Notes: generated by a model from the sequence alone, not told the origin. Numbered from the stretch's first letter, positions 44,961 to 53,856 are shown. The stretch is DNA of 64,000 nucleotides from JAKZVK01 sp965237575 (GCA_965237575.1 CBDEGI010000004.1:1922001-1986000); one strand, 5' to 3'. A program made the numbers and translations.

Positions 44961-45670
44961 TTTCAACTGACCGGATGGAATAAACGGGAACCACGAGTTT
45001 CGCTCCCAAGCTTCGCCACCGACTTGTCGAACCACCATCCAATCTTCTATCATGATCTCTGCCGCTACTTCTCCGACTGCAAAGAGACATGCTGTGCGCA
45101 TCCTCGTCACTGGAGCTGCAGGTTTTGTGGGCTCTCACCTTTGTGAGCGTCTCGACGCAGCTGGATGGGACGTCATAGGCGTGGACTGTTTCACCGACTA
45201 CTATGCGCAAGAACAGAAACGACAAAACGCGGGTGACTTAGCCGCGCGAGGGATCCCAATAGTCAATCTCGACCTTGCCGCTGGGAATCTGAGCGAGATC
45301 ACACGATCTGTACAAGTGATTTTTCATCTTGCCGCACAGCCCGGACTTTCGTCCACCACGCCTTTTCAAAACTATGTCCGTAACAATATTCTGGCTACTC
45401 ACATGCTGCTTGAGTCTGCGGTTGAGTCTCCCGAACTCACCTGCTTTGTCAATGTCTCGACTTCTTCCGTATACGGCAAACGCGCAACGGAGTCAGAGAC
45501 CGCGGCACCCACTCCAACGTCTGATTACGGTGTAACGAAGCTCGCAGCAGAACAATTGGCCTTATCGTATTTTCGCGGGCGTCAGCTTCCAGTCTGTTCG
45601 GTGCGGCTGTTTTCTGTGTATGGCCCACGCGAGCGTCCAGACAAGCTCTTCCCACGGCTCATTGGAAGTA

Positions 45671-45992
45671 AGTGGGGTATCAACCTGATTTTGAACTCAG
45701 TAGTGACCATCGTATTTTCGCGGGCACCTCGGTGCGGCTGTTTTCTGTGTATAGCTGATGGTTGGCCATTGGCGGCCCCCGGAAAGGCTTGCCGATAGCA
45801 CCACGTTTCCAAGCCTGCGATGGCCATGGCGCGTGCGTAATCCTTGATCGGCCCGAAACGCAGCCTCGTGGCCCAATTGCCTGCAGACCGGCGTCTGGCG
45901 CCCCAGGGTGCATTCTGGGTGCAGTGTGCTGGCGTCCATGGATCGACCAAACCACAACGCCTAGGGGCTACCTGAGTCAAGTGGATACCCCA
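45671..45992 (-). mobile_element. MITE array unit 1, with altered left end
   Basis: Reverse orientation to copies 1-3. Its right 240 bases match the common element. At the left, after GTGGGGTATC, about 70 bases are changed: they contain two blocks (45709-45725 and 45729-45752) identical to the epimerase gene at 45564-45580 and 45598-45621. TGGAAGTA (45663-45670) precedes it and TCGGTAAA (45993-46000), a diverged junction, follows. Confidence 0.8.
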
Positions 45993-46000
45993 TCGGTAAA

Positions 46001-46275
46001 AGTGGGGTATCCATTTGACTCAGGTGACCACAACATACTGTGGTTGGCCATTGGCGGCCCCCGGAAAGGCTTGCCGATAGCACCACGTTTCCAAGCCTGC
46101 GATGGCCATGGCGCGTGCGTAATCCTTGATCGGCCCGAAACGCAGCCTCGTGGCCCAATTGCCTGCAGACCGGCGTCTGGCGCCCCAGGGTGCATTCTGG
46201 GTGCAGTGTGCTGGCGTCCATGGATCGACCAAACCACAACGCCTAGGGGCTACCTGAGTCAAGTGGATACCCCAT
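46001..46275 (-). mobile_element. MITE array unit 2
   Basis: A 275-bp copy in reverse orientation, identical to the kinase-gene copy in its translated frame. It is followed by TGGAAGTA (46276-46283), the same 8-bp word that flanks the whole array. Confidence 0.88.
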
Positions 46276-46283
46276 TGGAAGTA

Positions 46284-46557
46284 TCGGGGTATGCATTTGA
46301 CTCAGGTGACCGACAACATACTCGTGGTTGCCGCCATTGGCGGCCCCCGGAAACTTGATAGCACCACGTTTCCAAGCCTGCGATGGCCATGGCGCGTGCG
46401 TAATCCTTGATCGGCCCGAAACGCAGCCTCGTGGCCCAATTGCCTGGCAGACCGGCGTCTGGCGCCCCAGGGTGCATTCTGGGTGCAGTGTGCTGGCGTC
46501 CATGGATCGACCAAACCACAACGCCTAGGGGCTACCTGAGTCAAGTGGATACCCCAT
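46284..46557 (-). mobile_element. MITE array unit 3, diverged
   Basis: A 274-bp copy with ends TCGGGGTATGCATTTGACTC and GAGTCAAGTGGATACCCC. Several one- to ten-base insertions and deletions separate it from unit 2 (for example around CTCGTGGTTGCCGCC), so it is the older copy. TGGAAGTA follows at 46558-46565. Confidence 0.85.
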
Positions 46558-46565
46558 TGGAAGTA

Positions 46566-46819
46566 TCGGGGTATGCACTTGACTCCCGACGACCCCACAC
46601 CTTGTGGTCGGCGACTGCGGCGACCGTACCCTCGAGGGGCCATCGGGCAGCGGTCGTGGGTCCTATAGCCGCCGCTCATTGCGCCCCGCGGGGGGACGGC
46701 AGCGGTTGACTTTGAAACCTGAAGGCGAAGCGCTCTTGAAACTCCCCAGCGTGCGCGAATAGTCCTCCAGAGCCCGGATACTAGACCTTGGGGCTTCGGG
46801 AGTCAAGTGCATACCCCAG
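46566..46819. mobile_element. MITE array unit 4, same ends but unrelated core
   Basis: 254 bp with inverted ends GGGGTATGCACTTGACTCCCG and CGGGAGTCAAGTGCATACCCC. The core shows no similarity to units 1-3. Its ends match those of the IS1595 remnant at 50.2 kb better than those of units 1-2. TGGAAGTA follows at 46820-46827 and closes the array. Confidence 0.8.
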
Positions 46820-47454
46820 TGGAAGTATTCTGACCAATGCCGACTTTCCTCTTTTTGAAGGTAGTGAGCAACATCGGCGGGCGTTTACCTATGTAGCTGA
46901 TGCAGTCGATGGCTTAGTCTCGGTGGTGTGTCGCGCGAACGAATGTGCGGGTGAAATCTTCAACATCGGCTCACCAGTGGAGATGACAACTGGAAGTGCC
47001 ATTAAGATGGTCGAAGGGCTACTCAAACGGAACGCCCGAATCATCGTGCGGCATAGGCGAACTGGAGATCAGGTGCATACGCGCGCAGATATTGCCAAGG
47101 CGAGGAAACTTCTCGGTTACAATCCCACCACCAAACCCGAGGATGGACTAAGGGCGGAAATCGACTGGTACAGGCGACGGGTGTTGGGACGCTCATGAAC
47201 GATAAGATCGATGTTTAGTTCCAACACCAGGTCTAAACAACCACCGCCTGAAAGGCGGTGCGTTGGTTTACGACTGAAAGTCGGGTTGCGGCTTAAGCCA
47301 CTTGAAGAGGTCCCGGCTGAGAGCCGGCTCAAGGCTTGGTGGCCCGGTGCCGTGGCTCCGGTATAAACCGTCTTGGTGTGCTAGAGTTACCGCGGCGAAC
47401 CCAAACCCGGGCTCGAGGTCACGGAAAAAGTCAAAGCGGGGACAAGAGCGCTTC

Positions 47455-48306
47455 ATGTGGTCGGTAGGCATCTATACCGGAGACTCCCCTTTTCGACTGG
47501 CGCCCGCCACCGAGGTCCGGAGTCCGGTTCTTTCTTGCAAAGACGTCATCGACGTCGACGCCGGTTTCGTCGCCGACCCGTTCATGCTGCGGCACCGAGG
47601 CCGGTGGTACATGTATGTCGAGGTGAAGAACCGTCCCGATAGGAAGGGAGAGATCGGCCTCGCCACCAGTCCCACCGGCCTGGATTGGACCTATCGAGGG
47701 ATCGTGCTCTCCGAAGAATTTCATCTTTCCTATCCGTATGTCTTCACCTGGCGGGGCGCCATCTATATGATCCCGGAGACTCTGGGACTCGGCGGCGTTC
47801 ATTTATACAAAGCTGTGAGCTTCCCCGATCACTGGTCTCGAACGGCGATCCTCCTCGAAGGTTCATTTGCCGATCCGTCGATATTCCGTTGCAAGGGAAA
47901 GTGGTGGATGTTCGTCTGCGGGCGCCCTTACCAGCACGACTTCCTGCGCCTCTTCTTCGCCGACGAGCTGACCGGACCCTGGACCGAGCACCCCCGAAGC
48001 CCCATCGTCGACGGCAACCGCCGGATCGCGAGGCCTGCGGGCCGAGTCGTGATTTGGGGAAAGAAAGTGATCCGATACGCCCAGGACTGTTATCCGACCT
48101 ACGGCAGTCGTGTGAGAGCTTTCGAGATTACCGAGCTCGCGACCGACAGCTACAGAGAGCAGGAAAGCCGGCACAGTCCGATCCTGATAGGCTCCGGCGA
48201 GGGCTGGAACAAGACGGGCATGCACCACGTCGATCCGCACCAGCTCTCCGCGGGCCGATGGATCGCCTGCGTGGACGGCTTCAACGTGGGCTGGGCCAGG
48301 AGATGA
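47455..48306 (+). CDS. Propeller-fold protein like the N-terminal domain of glucosamine inositolphosphorylceramide transferase
   Basis: 283 residues from ATG at 47455. The sequence contains repeated blade-like phrases with Asp and Trp: DAGFVADPFMLRHRGRWYMYVEV, DWTYRGIVLSEEFHLSYPYVFTWRGAIYMIPE, SFADPSIFRCKGKWWMFVCG and FFADELTGPWTEHPRSPIV. This is the GH43-like five-bladed fold annotated at the N-terminus of plant GIPC transferases and in bacterial glycan clusters. No signal peptide. It lies before a methyltransferase gene and opens a likely glycan-modifying cassette. Catalysis is not assured. Confidence 0.75.
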   Translation: MWSVGIYTGDSPFRLAPATEVRSPVLSCKDVIDVDAGFVADPFMLRHRGRWYMYVEVKNRPDRKGEIGLATSPTGLDWTYRGIVLSEEFHLSYPYVFTWRGAIYMIPETLGLGGVHLYKAVSFPDHWSRTAILLEGSFADPSIFRCKGKWWMFVCGRPYQHDFLRLFFADELTGPWTEHPRSPIVDGNRRIARPAGRVVIWGKKVIRYAQDCYPTYGSRVRAFEITELATDSYREQESRHSPILIGSGEGWNKTGMHHVDPHQLSAGRWIACVDGFNVGWARR

Positions 48307-48348
48307 AATTGGCGGCGACAAGTCGTTGATCGCGGGAGACTCGCCGGC

Positions 48349-49137
48349 ATGTCGTTCATCAGCTCACGGACGTTCCAGTTCGCGTTTTTCGACCGCGTCC
48401 TGAACGAGCCCGTCTGGAGAGGACGGACAGTCCTGGATTTCGGCGGCAACACCGGCAATACGCTCAGAGATCCGCGGTGTACCATCGAACCGCGGAATTA
48501 TTGGTGTATCGACGTCAGCGGCGACGCGATCGAAGCGGGCCGCGAGGCGTTTCCGGAGGGGCACTGGATTCACTATGACCGCTACAGCTTCGAGTTCAAT
48601 CCGAGAGGGACCCCGGGATTGCCCGTACCGCCCACCGACCGAGCGTTCGATTTCATCCTGTCTTACTCCGTCTTCACACACATTGCGGAGCAGGAAACGA
48701 TCATGCTGGTGAACGAGCTGAGGACGCGGTTGGCGCCGGGCGGCGTCCTGGTGTACACGTTCATCGATCCCGGTTACGCCCCGCCGGCCCGAGACAACGG
48801 TGAGATTGTGCCCTCCTTGCGGGGGTCGAACCTGCGACGACGCCTGGAAGGGCTCCAGATGAATGATCCCCATCTCGAAGTCAACCGCCTCTTAGCGAAA
48901 GCGCGTGAGGAGGGATGGTGCGCCCTCGTCAACGGAAAAGTCCTCCTTGTCGATGGCGAGGAAGCCGGGCGCCACGAGCCCTCTGACATGAGTACCTATC
49001 TCACGTACTGTACGCCGGAGTATATGCGGGCCGTCTTCCCCGATGCCGAGATCGTACCGCCTCCGCTAGAGGCGTACCGCCCCTTCCCCACGGACATGCG
49101 GGAGTTCCAGCATTGCTGTATCTTGAGGAGTGATTGA
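48349..49137 (+). CDS. Class I SAM-dependent methyltransferase
   Basis: 262 residues. The SAM-binding start is VLDFGGNTGNTLRDP, followed by YWCIDVSGDAIEAGREAFPEGHWIHYDRYSFEFN and an acidic motif region FDFILSYSVFTHIAEQETIMLVNELRTRLAPGGVLVYTFIDPGY. Motifs I to III match the class I fold. The substrate is unknown; its neighbours suggest a sugar or glycan. It begins 43 bases after the propeller gene and converges with the oxygenase gene. Confidence 0.85.
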   Translation: MSFISSRTFQFAFFDRVLNEPVWRGRTVLDFGGNTGNTLRDPRCTIEPRNYWCIDVSGDAIEAGREAFPEGHWIHYDRYSFEFNPRGTPGLPVPPTDRAFDFILSYSVFTHIAEQETIMLVNELRTRLAPGGVLVYTFIDPGYAPPARDNGEIVPSLRGSNLRRRLEGLQMNDPHLEVNRLLAKAREEGWCALVNGKVLLVDGEEAGRHEPSDMSTYLTYCTPEYMRAVFPDAEIVPPPLEAYRPFPTDMREFQHCCILRSD

Positions 49138-49147
49138 CAAGCAACGG

Positions 49148-50164
49148 TCACTCAGGGGACCGGACCCAACATCGGATCATCAAGCGGTTCGCGCTCTGGG
49201 CGTCGCCGCCCAGAGCGCTACGGCTGTGGAGCAGACGCTGGTTGTCCATGATCAGCAGATCCCCCTCGCTCATAAATAAGCCGATCACCTCCTCCGTGTC
49301 GGCGGTCAACCGCTCGAGCGCGTCCAGAACCTCGACCGTATGCTCGGGGAGATCTACCCCTTCGTTCTCGAGAGCGAGGTCGATGGCCCGCCGCCGCCAG
49401 CGAACGCTCGACGCCGTCACAACAGGGCGCCATGCCACACCTCCTTCCTGGTAGTCCGGCACTTGCCAGGGCACCGGCTCTTCCAGCAGCGCGAGCGCTT
49501 CCGGCCCGAGGCGGTCCCGGACTTCAAGCTTCAAGGCGTCCAGGTCCAGGAACAGCGAGTAACCCCCTCCGTTCCGGTCAGGACGAACGCAGCGCATCGA
49601 GATCAGGTTCACCGGCTCGCGCCATTCAGCGCCGTCGGTGTGGAGTTGCTCGCTCTCGAATCGAGCCCGCCGACTGGTCGCTTTCATGTCGGTCGTGGGG
49701 TCGATGTAATGAACCATCCGGGCTCGGGGTGGAATGTAGGGGCGCGACACCAGGTTCCCGTACTGCCGATTGATCGCCACGAACAACCGATGGCCCTCAT
49801 CGAACTGGAGACCGCTCACCACGGCGAAATAAGGCCGGCGTCGCAAGCGATCCCTGACCTCCCGGGCGAGCCAGTCGTAGCCTTCCGTGAGACCGGCGCG
49901 GACCTGGTCGCGAATCTGCGCCTGCAAACCAAGGGAGTAAAGCTCCTTATCCTCGCAGACCGGGATCCGTTCGGCTGCTCTCAGGAGGTCACGGGCGAGC
50001 GCCGAAGGAACCTCGATCCTCGTCGAGTCGGGAAGGGGCAGCATCGCTCTGGTCGGATCCAAGCTTAGTGTCCTCGGTGACGGTAAGGTGCCCCCGGTGG
50101 AGGCAACCGCGTAGCGACCGCGGACTGGATCGGCTCCACCTGGCGGGCGGTTGTCCACCGCCAT
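49148..50164 (-). CDS. TauD/TfdA-family Fe(II)/2-oxoglutarate dioxygenase
   Basis: 338 residues if ATG at 50164 is used; ATG at 50044 (MLPLPDSTRIEVP) is an alternative as neither has a clear ribosome-binding site. The iron ligands are the HxD in QLHTDGAEW and the late His in LLHSRSALGG; the 2-oxoglutarate Arg is in NRLMIRCWV. The family hydroxylates or desaturates small molecules such as taurine or clavaminate precursors. It is the only minus-strand gene of the glycan-like cassette and overlaps no neighbour. Confidence 0.85.
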   Translation of the reverse strand: MAVDNRPPGGADPVRGRYAVASTGGTLPSPRTLSLDPTRAMLPLPDSTRIEVPSALARDLLRAAERIPVCEDKELYSLGLQAQIRDQVRAGLTEGYDWLAREVRDRLRRRPYFAVVSGLQFDEGHRLFVAINRQYGNLVSRPYIPPRARMVHYIDPTTDMKATSRRARFESEQLHTDGAEWREPVNLISMRCVRPDRNGGGYSLFLDLDALKLEVRDRLGPEALALLEEPVPWQVPDYQEGGVAWRPVVTASSVRWRRRAIDLALENEGVDLPEHTVEVLDALERLTADTEEVIGLFMSEGDLLIMDNQRLLHSRSALGGDAQSANRLMIRCWVRSPE

Positions 50165-50224
50165 TATCTGCTATTGGAGTGCGCCATATAATATAACTTA
50201 TGCTGCTCTCGCATCCGCTCTAAT

Positions 50225-50632
50225 TGGGGTATGCACTTGACTCCCGTAGCGCCCAACACGTAGTATGCGGCTTTCGTGGGCGCGTATCCGCATACACGGC
50301 AGGAGTTCGAGGAGCGCTTCCAGACGGAGGCGGCCTGCCGGGACGACCTCCTTCAACAGCGTTGGCCCGATGGCTTTGCCTTCTCAAGCGCTGGTTGATT
50401 GGAACCCATCAGGGAGCGGTGAGTCACAAACATCTCGACTATACCTGGACGAGTTCACGTTCCGTTTCAATCGCCGCACCTCGCGTCACCAAGGCAAACT
50501 GTTCTTCCGGTTAGTCCAACAGGCGGTCGCCGTGACCCCGAGGGCGTATCGAGAGATGGTGCAGCCTGCCCGACACCCTCGAACGGGCCGACCACATGAT
50601 ATACGGTAAACGGGAGTCAAGCGCATGCCCCG
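50225..50632 (+). mobile_element. Internally deleted IS1595 (ISXO2-like) element
   Basis: Ends are inverted: GGGGTATGCACTTGACTCCCG and CGGGAGTCAAGCGCATGCCCC. Inside, an N-terminal transposase piece (HTRQEFEERFQTEAACRDDL, QQRWPDGFAF) joins directly to a C-terminal piece (LKRWLIGTHQGAVSHKHLDY, then after one shift LDEFTFRFNRRTSRHQGKLFFRLVQQAV). These are the two ends of ISXO2-type transposases; the DDE centre is gone. Its ends are shared with the small elements at 25.8, 37.1-37.7 and 45.7-46.8 kb, giving the probable parent family. A clean 8-bp target duplication was not found here (CTCTAATT against CTCTATTA). Confidence 0.85.
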
Positions 50633-50894
50633 ACATCTCTATTATCAGGAGCCATGGGATGCGAAGAGCACAACCGGTAAAGTTGAACGCAGTGCTGCGC
50701 AGTCAATCGGGCCGCTACGCCCGCGGTTGCCGGGTCGCCGTTCGTCTCGCCCTGCGAGCCAAGATTTCATAAGGTGCACCCCGTTTGACGCACTACACTA
50801 GGTTTCCGGCACCGATTCCCTTCCGAGGAGAGGCCGGCCAGGACTGGCTCGCACCGGCGATAGCGCTCCGCGGAGCTTCGGCCTTCAAGGGATC

Positions 50895-51908
50895 ATGAGC
50901 AGAGTACGGATTCACGTCAACAACAGCACCTTCCTGGATTCGGTTGTTCGGGATGGGAGGAAGATCGACGTCAGGCGCCCCATCAGCTCGGCGAGAGAAT
51001 GGCAGACTTTTGAACGACTGCTGACGGAATGCCTCGAAGATCTCGGGTACGAAGTTCTTCAAATAGACCCCTCCCAGGGTCAGGAGCCGGACGCCGAGGC
51101 GCGGTATGACATTTTTGCTCACAAGGGCAGGAGGGATGCCGAAGGCGATCTTTTCTATAAACAGATGCACCTCAAAGATCTGTTTACAATCGATCGGTCG
51201 GGTTGGGGGGTGGATCACTCCGGAATGCAGGAATCCCCGGCCTACCAGCGGGTCGACCCGGAGCGGGCCGCGGCGTTCTGCGGCGGGCTCACGAAGTTCT
51301 TCCTTGAAACAGGTAATTCCAAACATCCCCAGCCGGAACGGCTCCGACGGACCTCGCTACCCGACGACTACGTCTTCGTGCCGCTCCAGAAACCGAAAGA
51401 CTACGTGCTCGTTCACCACTCACCTATCGCAGTGAACGATTTCGTCCGCTTGATGGCGAGCTGGGCTTCGCTGCGTCGTCAAGATGTCGTCTTCAAGCTC
51501 CACCCCGACCGCAAAAGCCCCGACACGGTCGAGCTCACCCGGTCCTGTGCCGAAAGGTTCAGCCACGTCCATCTGGTCATGGGTAATGTTCATGACCTCG
51601 TGCGCTGGTCCAAGGGGGTGTTCGCGATCAATTCGGGGGTCGGCTTCGAAAGCCTCATTCACGGGAAACCGGTGGTCAATCTCGGAGACTGCGATTATAA
51701 ATGGGCTACTTTCCGCGCCTGCTCAGAGACCCTGGACGACGCATTGCGCTATGTCTCCGGATACGGTGAAGACCAGCGGCGAGCCGCCTGGCAGTTCGTA
51801 TATTACTATTGTTTGGAGCATGGTTATCTCATCGACGAAGCCCGCCTGGAGACCTCGAGACGCAGGCTGGCGGGCTATCTTGAGGAGACGCTCGGGGCGG
51901 CGAAATGA
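50895..51908 (+). CDS. Capsule polysaccharide biosynthesis-type glycosyltransferase
   Basis: 337 residues. The C-terminal half has the phrases PDDYVFVPLQKPKDYVLVHHSP, VVFKLHPDRKSPDTVEL, VMGNVHDLVRWSKGVFAINSGVGFESLIHGKPVVNLGDCDYK. This is the Capsule_synth pattern seen in KpsC/KpsS-type and related transferases, with the HP and NSGVGFE motifs. No membrane segment; acts in the cytoplasm. It overlaps the next glycosyltransferase gene by 4 bases. Confidence 0.75.
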   Translation: MSRVRIHVNNSTFLDSVVRDGRKIDVRRPISSAREWQTFERLLTECLEDLGYEVLQIDPSQGQEPDAEARYDIFAHKGRRDAEGDLFYKQMHLKDLFTIDRSGWGVDHSGMQESPAYQRVDPERAAAFCGGLTKFFLETGNSKHPQPERLRRTSLPDDYVFVPLQKPKDYVLVHHSPIAVNDFVRLMASWASLRRQDVVFKLHPDRKSPDTVELTRSCAERFSHVHLVMGNVHDLVRWSKGVFAINSGVGFESLIHGKPVVNLGDCDYKWATFRACSETLDDALRYVSGYGEDQRRAAWQFVYYYCLEHGYLIDEARLETSRRRLAGYLEETLGAAK

Positions 51909-52855
51909 GCAGAATCAACGTCTACGCCGAGAACCTGGGCTGGTTGTTCGAGGACCTGAAGGACCATTTCCGGCGCCTTCGGATCAACGGTTTCGAGGTC
52001 GTTGCTTCAGACCGGCCGTTGATCGAAGCCGATGCCTGGGTGGCGTTGCGCACTCATGAGGCGACCCTCTCACCCGATCCGCGCGACACGGTGGTTTGCC
52101 TCCACGACCTGCACGACAACCCGGGCTTATACGGCGCCGGAGGCATGCGCCGAGGGGTGCGGAACGCCGGCGCGCTGGTGCTATCCCACCCGGAGCAGCG
52201 GCGGATCCTTCACGCCTCAGGCGTGTCTCTCGACGGCGTCCCCGTCCTCGAACGGCCTTTGGGAGCGCTGGCGGGCTTCAGGCCGCGACAACGCGGGCCG
52301 GAGCGCTTCTCCGTGGGATGGATCGGGCGCAATCATCCACGGAAACGGCTGTCGTGGTTTGTGGAAGCGATGTGCGGACTTCGCCCGGCGCCGGGGGAAG
52401 TGGAGGCGACGCTTATCGGATTGGAGCTGGAGCCACCTCGTGGATTGAGCCTGCAGGATGGGGCCGACCGGCTGCGCCGGCGCGGGATTCCCTGCCGGAT
52501 CTGTGCCAGGGAGGTTCATCCCATCTCCGATTATCCGCGGCTGTACCGGGAGCTCGATTGCGTCGTCATCACCAGCACCACCGAAGCCGGGCCGCTGCCT
52601 CTCTTTGAGGCCCTGGCGACGGGTCTGCCTGTGGTTTCGACCCCTGTGGGATGGGCGCCGAATCTCGCCGAGCGGGCTCCCCGCCACGTCCGGCTGGCAC
52701 GGAATCCGGCGGAGATCACCGCGCTGCTGGAGGAGCTTGGCGGCGCGAGGGAGGAGATCTTCGAGCAGCGACTCGAAATCGCCGGCCTGGTCGAGGAGTG
52801 GCGTCTCGACGACTGGATGCTTGAAGTCGTGGACCTCGCGGGCTCGCTGTCTTGA
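51905..52855 (+). CDS. Glycosyltransferase (GT4-like)
   Basis: 316 residues, GT-B fold. The N-terminal half contains VVCLHDLHDNPGLYGAGGMRRG and VLSHPEQRRILHASGV; the C-terminal half has FSVGWIGRNHPRKRLSWFVEAM and the donor-site region DCVVITSTTEAGPLPLFEALATGLPVVSTPVGWAPNLAE, with the conserved Glu. It is coupled to the capsule-type gene upstream by ATGA and to the acyltransferase gene downstream by TTGA. Confidence 0.88.
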   Translation: MSRINVYAENLGWLFEDLKDHFRRLRINGFEVVASDRPLIEADAWVALRTHEATLSPDPRDTVVCLHDLHDNPGLYGAGGMRRGVRNAGALVLSHPEQRRILHASGVSLDGVPVLERPLGALAGFRPRQRGPERFSVGWIGRNHPRKRLSWFVEAMCGLRPAPGEVEATLIGLELEPPRGLSLQDGADRLRRRGIPCRICAREVHPISDYPRLYRELDCVVITSTTEAGPLPLFEALATGLPVVSTPVGWAPNLAERAPRHVRLARNPAEITALLEELGGAREEIFEQRLEIAGLVEEWRLDDWMLEVVDLAGSLS

Positions 52856-53856
52856 CCCGGGACGCGTTGACCTACGAGGTCCTCACACAACCGCCCCAGG
52901 TCAAGGCGATCCTCGGGGATTGGGACCGGCTCCTGGAGAGATCGCTCTGCAACCGCGCCTTCAGCTCTCCACACTGGTACCTAGCGGCGTGCGCCACGGC
53001 GCCGGTGAGGTCGATGCACGTCATCGTGGCGCGTCGCGGCGGCGTCGTCAAGGGTGTTTTTCCTCTCGCGCTGGCCGAGGCAAGCCGCACGGCCCTGTTC
53101 CCGGGCCTCTTGGGCGACTATAACGATCTGATCGCGGGCGCCGACGACCTTCCGGTGCTCGCCGGCTTGCTGGACTTCGCCATCACGAGGCCGAACGGTT
53201 ACGACAAGCTCGTCCTGAGACGCCTGCGGCGGGACTCGAACTGCCTGCGCGCGGCTCGCGCCATCTATCCCGCACGTCTCGTCGAGCAGGTTTTCTACCT
53301 CGACATGACCTGCCCATACATCGACCTTCCGCCGACCTATGAAGACTACTTGGCGACCAGGAGCCGGAACTTCCGCAAGGGTCTGAAGGCGGCACGGCGC
53401 AAGGCGATCGAGGCGGGCGTCGAGGCCCGGGAGCTCGAGCCCGAGAGCTTTCCTCCGGCGCGGCTGCCCGAGGTCTTCCTGCGCCTACACCTGAACCGCT
53501 TTGGCCTGACCTCGTCTCTCGCGACGCCCGCACATCATGAGTTCACCCGCCGGGTGTTGCCGGACCTCTTTGTACAACGGAGGGTACGGGGGTTCGCCCT
53601 GTTCCGGGCCGGGGATATCATCGCTATCGACGTCTGTATGGTGGGTGACGGAAGCCTCTGTGCCTGGAACGGTGGTTTTTTGGCCGAGGTCGGCCGCTGG
53701 TCCCCGGGTCGACTCCTCATCGATGCGGAGGTGCGGCATGCCTGTGGGCGGAAGCTCGAGGAGTACGATTTCCTGCGCGGCCGGGAGGGCTACAAGCTCG
53801 GGTGGGCGACCGCCAGCCGTGACCTCGGAGGAATGGAACTCGACGCGACGGGCTGA
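52852..53856 (+). CDS. GNAT acyltransferase of the FemAB/CelD type
   Basis: 334 residues from a TTG start that overlaps the preceding stop. The signature EEYDFLRGREGYKLGWA near residue 305 is typical of BioF2/CelD-like acetyltransferases, as are the central YLATRSRNFRKGLKAARRKA and DIIAIDVCMVGDGSLCAWNGGF strands. Members acylate sugars or peptides of the cell surface. It completes a three-gene operon with the two transferases and converges with the yncE-like gene, 49 bases away. Confidence 0.8.
   Translation: MTRDALTYEVLTQPPQVKAILGDWDRLLERSLCNRAFSSPHWYLAACATAPVRSMHVIVARRGGVVKGVFPLALAEASRTALFPGLLGDYNDLIAGADDLPVLAGLLDFAITRPNGYDKLVLRRLRRDSNCLRAARAIYPARLVEQVFYLDMTCPYIDLPPTYEDYLATRSRNFRKGLKAARRKAIEAGVEARELEPESFPPARLPEVFLRLHLNRFGLTSSLATPAHHEFTRRVLPDLFVQRRVRGFALFRAGDIIAIDVCMVGDGSLCAWNGGFLAEVGRWSPGRLLIDAEVRHACGRKLEEYDFLRGREGYKLGWATASRDLGGMELDATG

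Larger units (their letters stand above)
45052..47198 (+). pseudogene. NAD-dependent sugar-nucleotide epimerase/dehydratase, split by a four-unit MITE array
   Basis: The 5' part (45052-45670) has VRILVTGAAGFVGSHLCERL (NAD site), FHLAAQPGLS, VNVSTSSVYGK and YGVTKLAAEQLA (catalytic Tyr-x3-Lys), ending LFPRLIGS. The 3' part (46828-47198) begins ILTNADFPLFEGSEQHRRAFTYVADAVDGL and ends with RADIAKARKLLGYNP, the usual end of extended SDR enzymes. The insert 45671-46827 consists of four elements and one target copy; its removal joins GGA-AGT-ATT-CTG in frame as IGSILTNAD. The product would be UDP-glucuronate 4-epimerase-like. As it stands the enzyme is truncated at about 200 residues. Confidence 0.9.

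Noticed and set aside
45663..46827. Repeated units that could suggest a CRISPR array
   Set aside because: Units are about 275 bp mobile elements separated by an 8-bp word; there are no short repeats with unique spacers and no cas genes.
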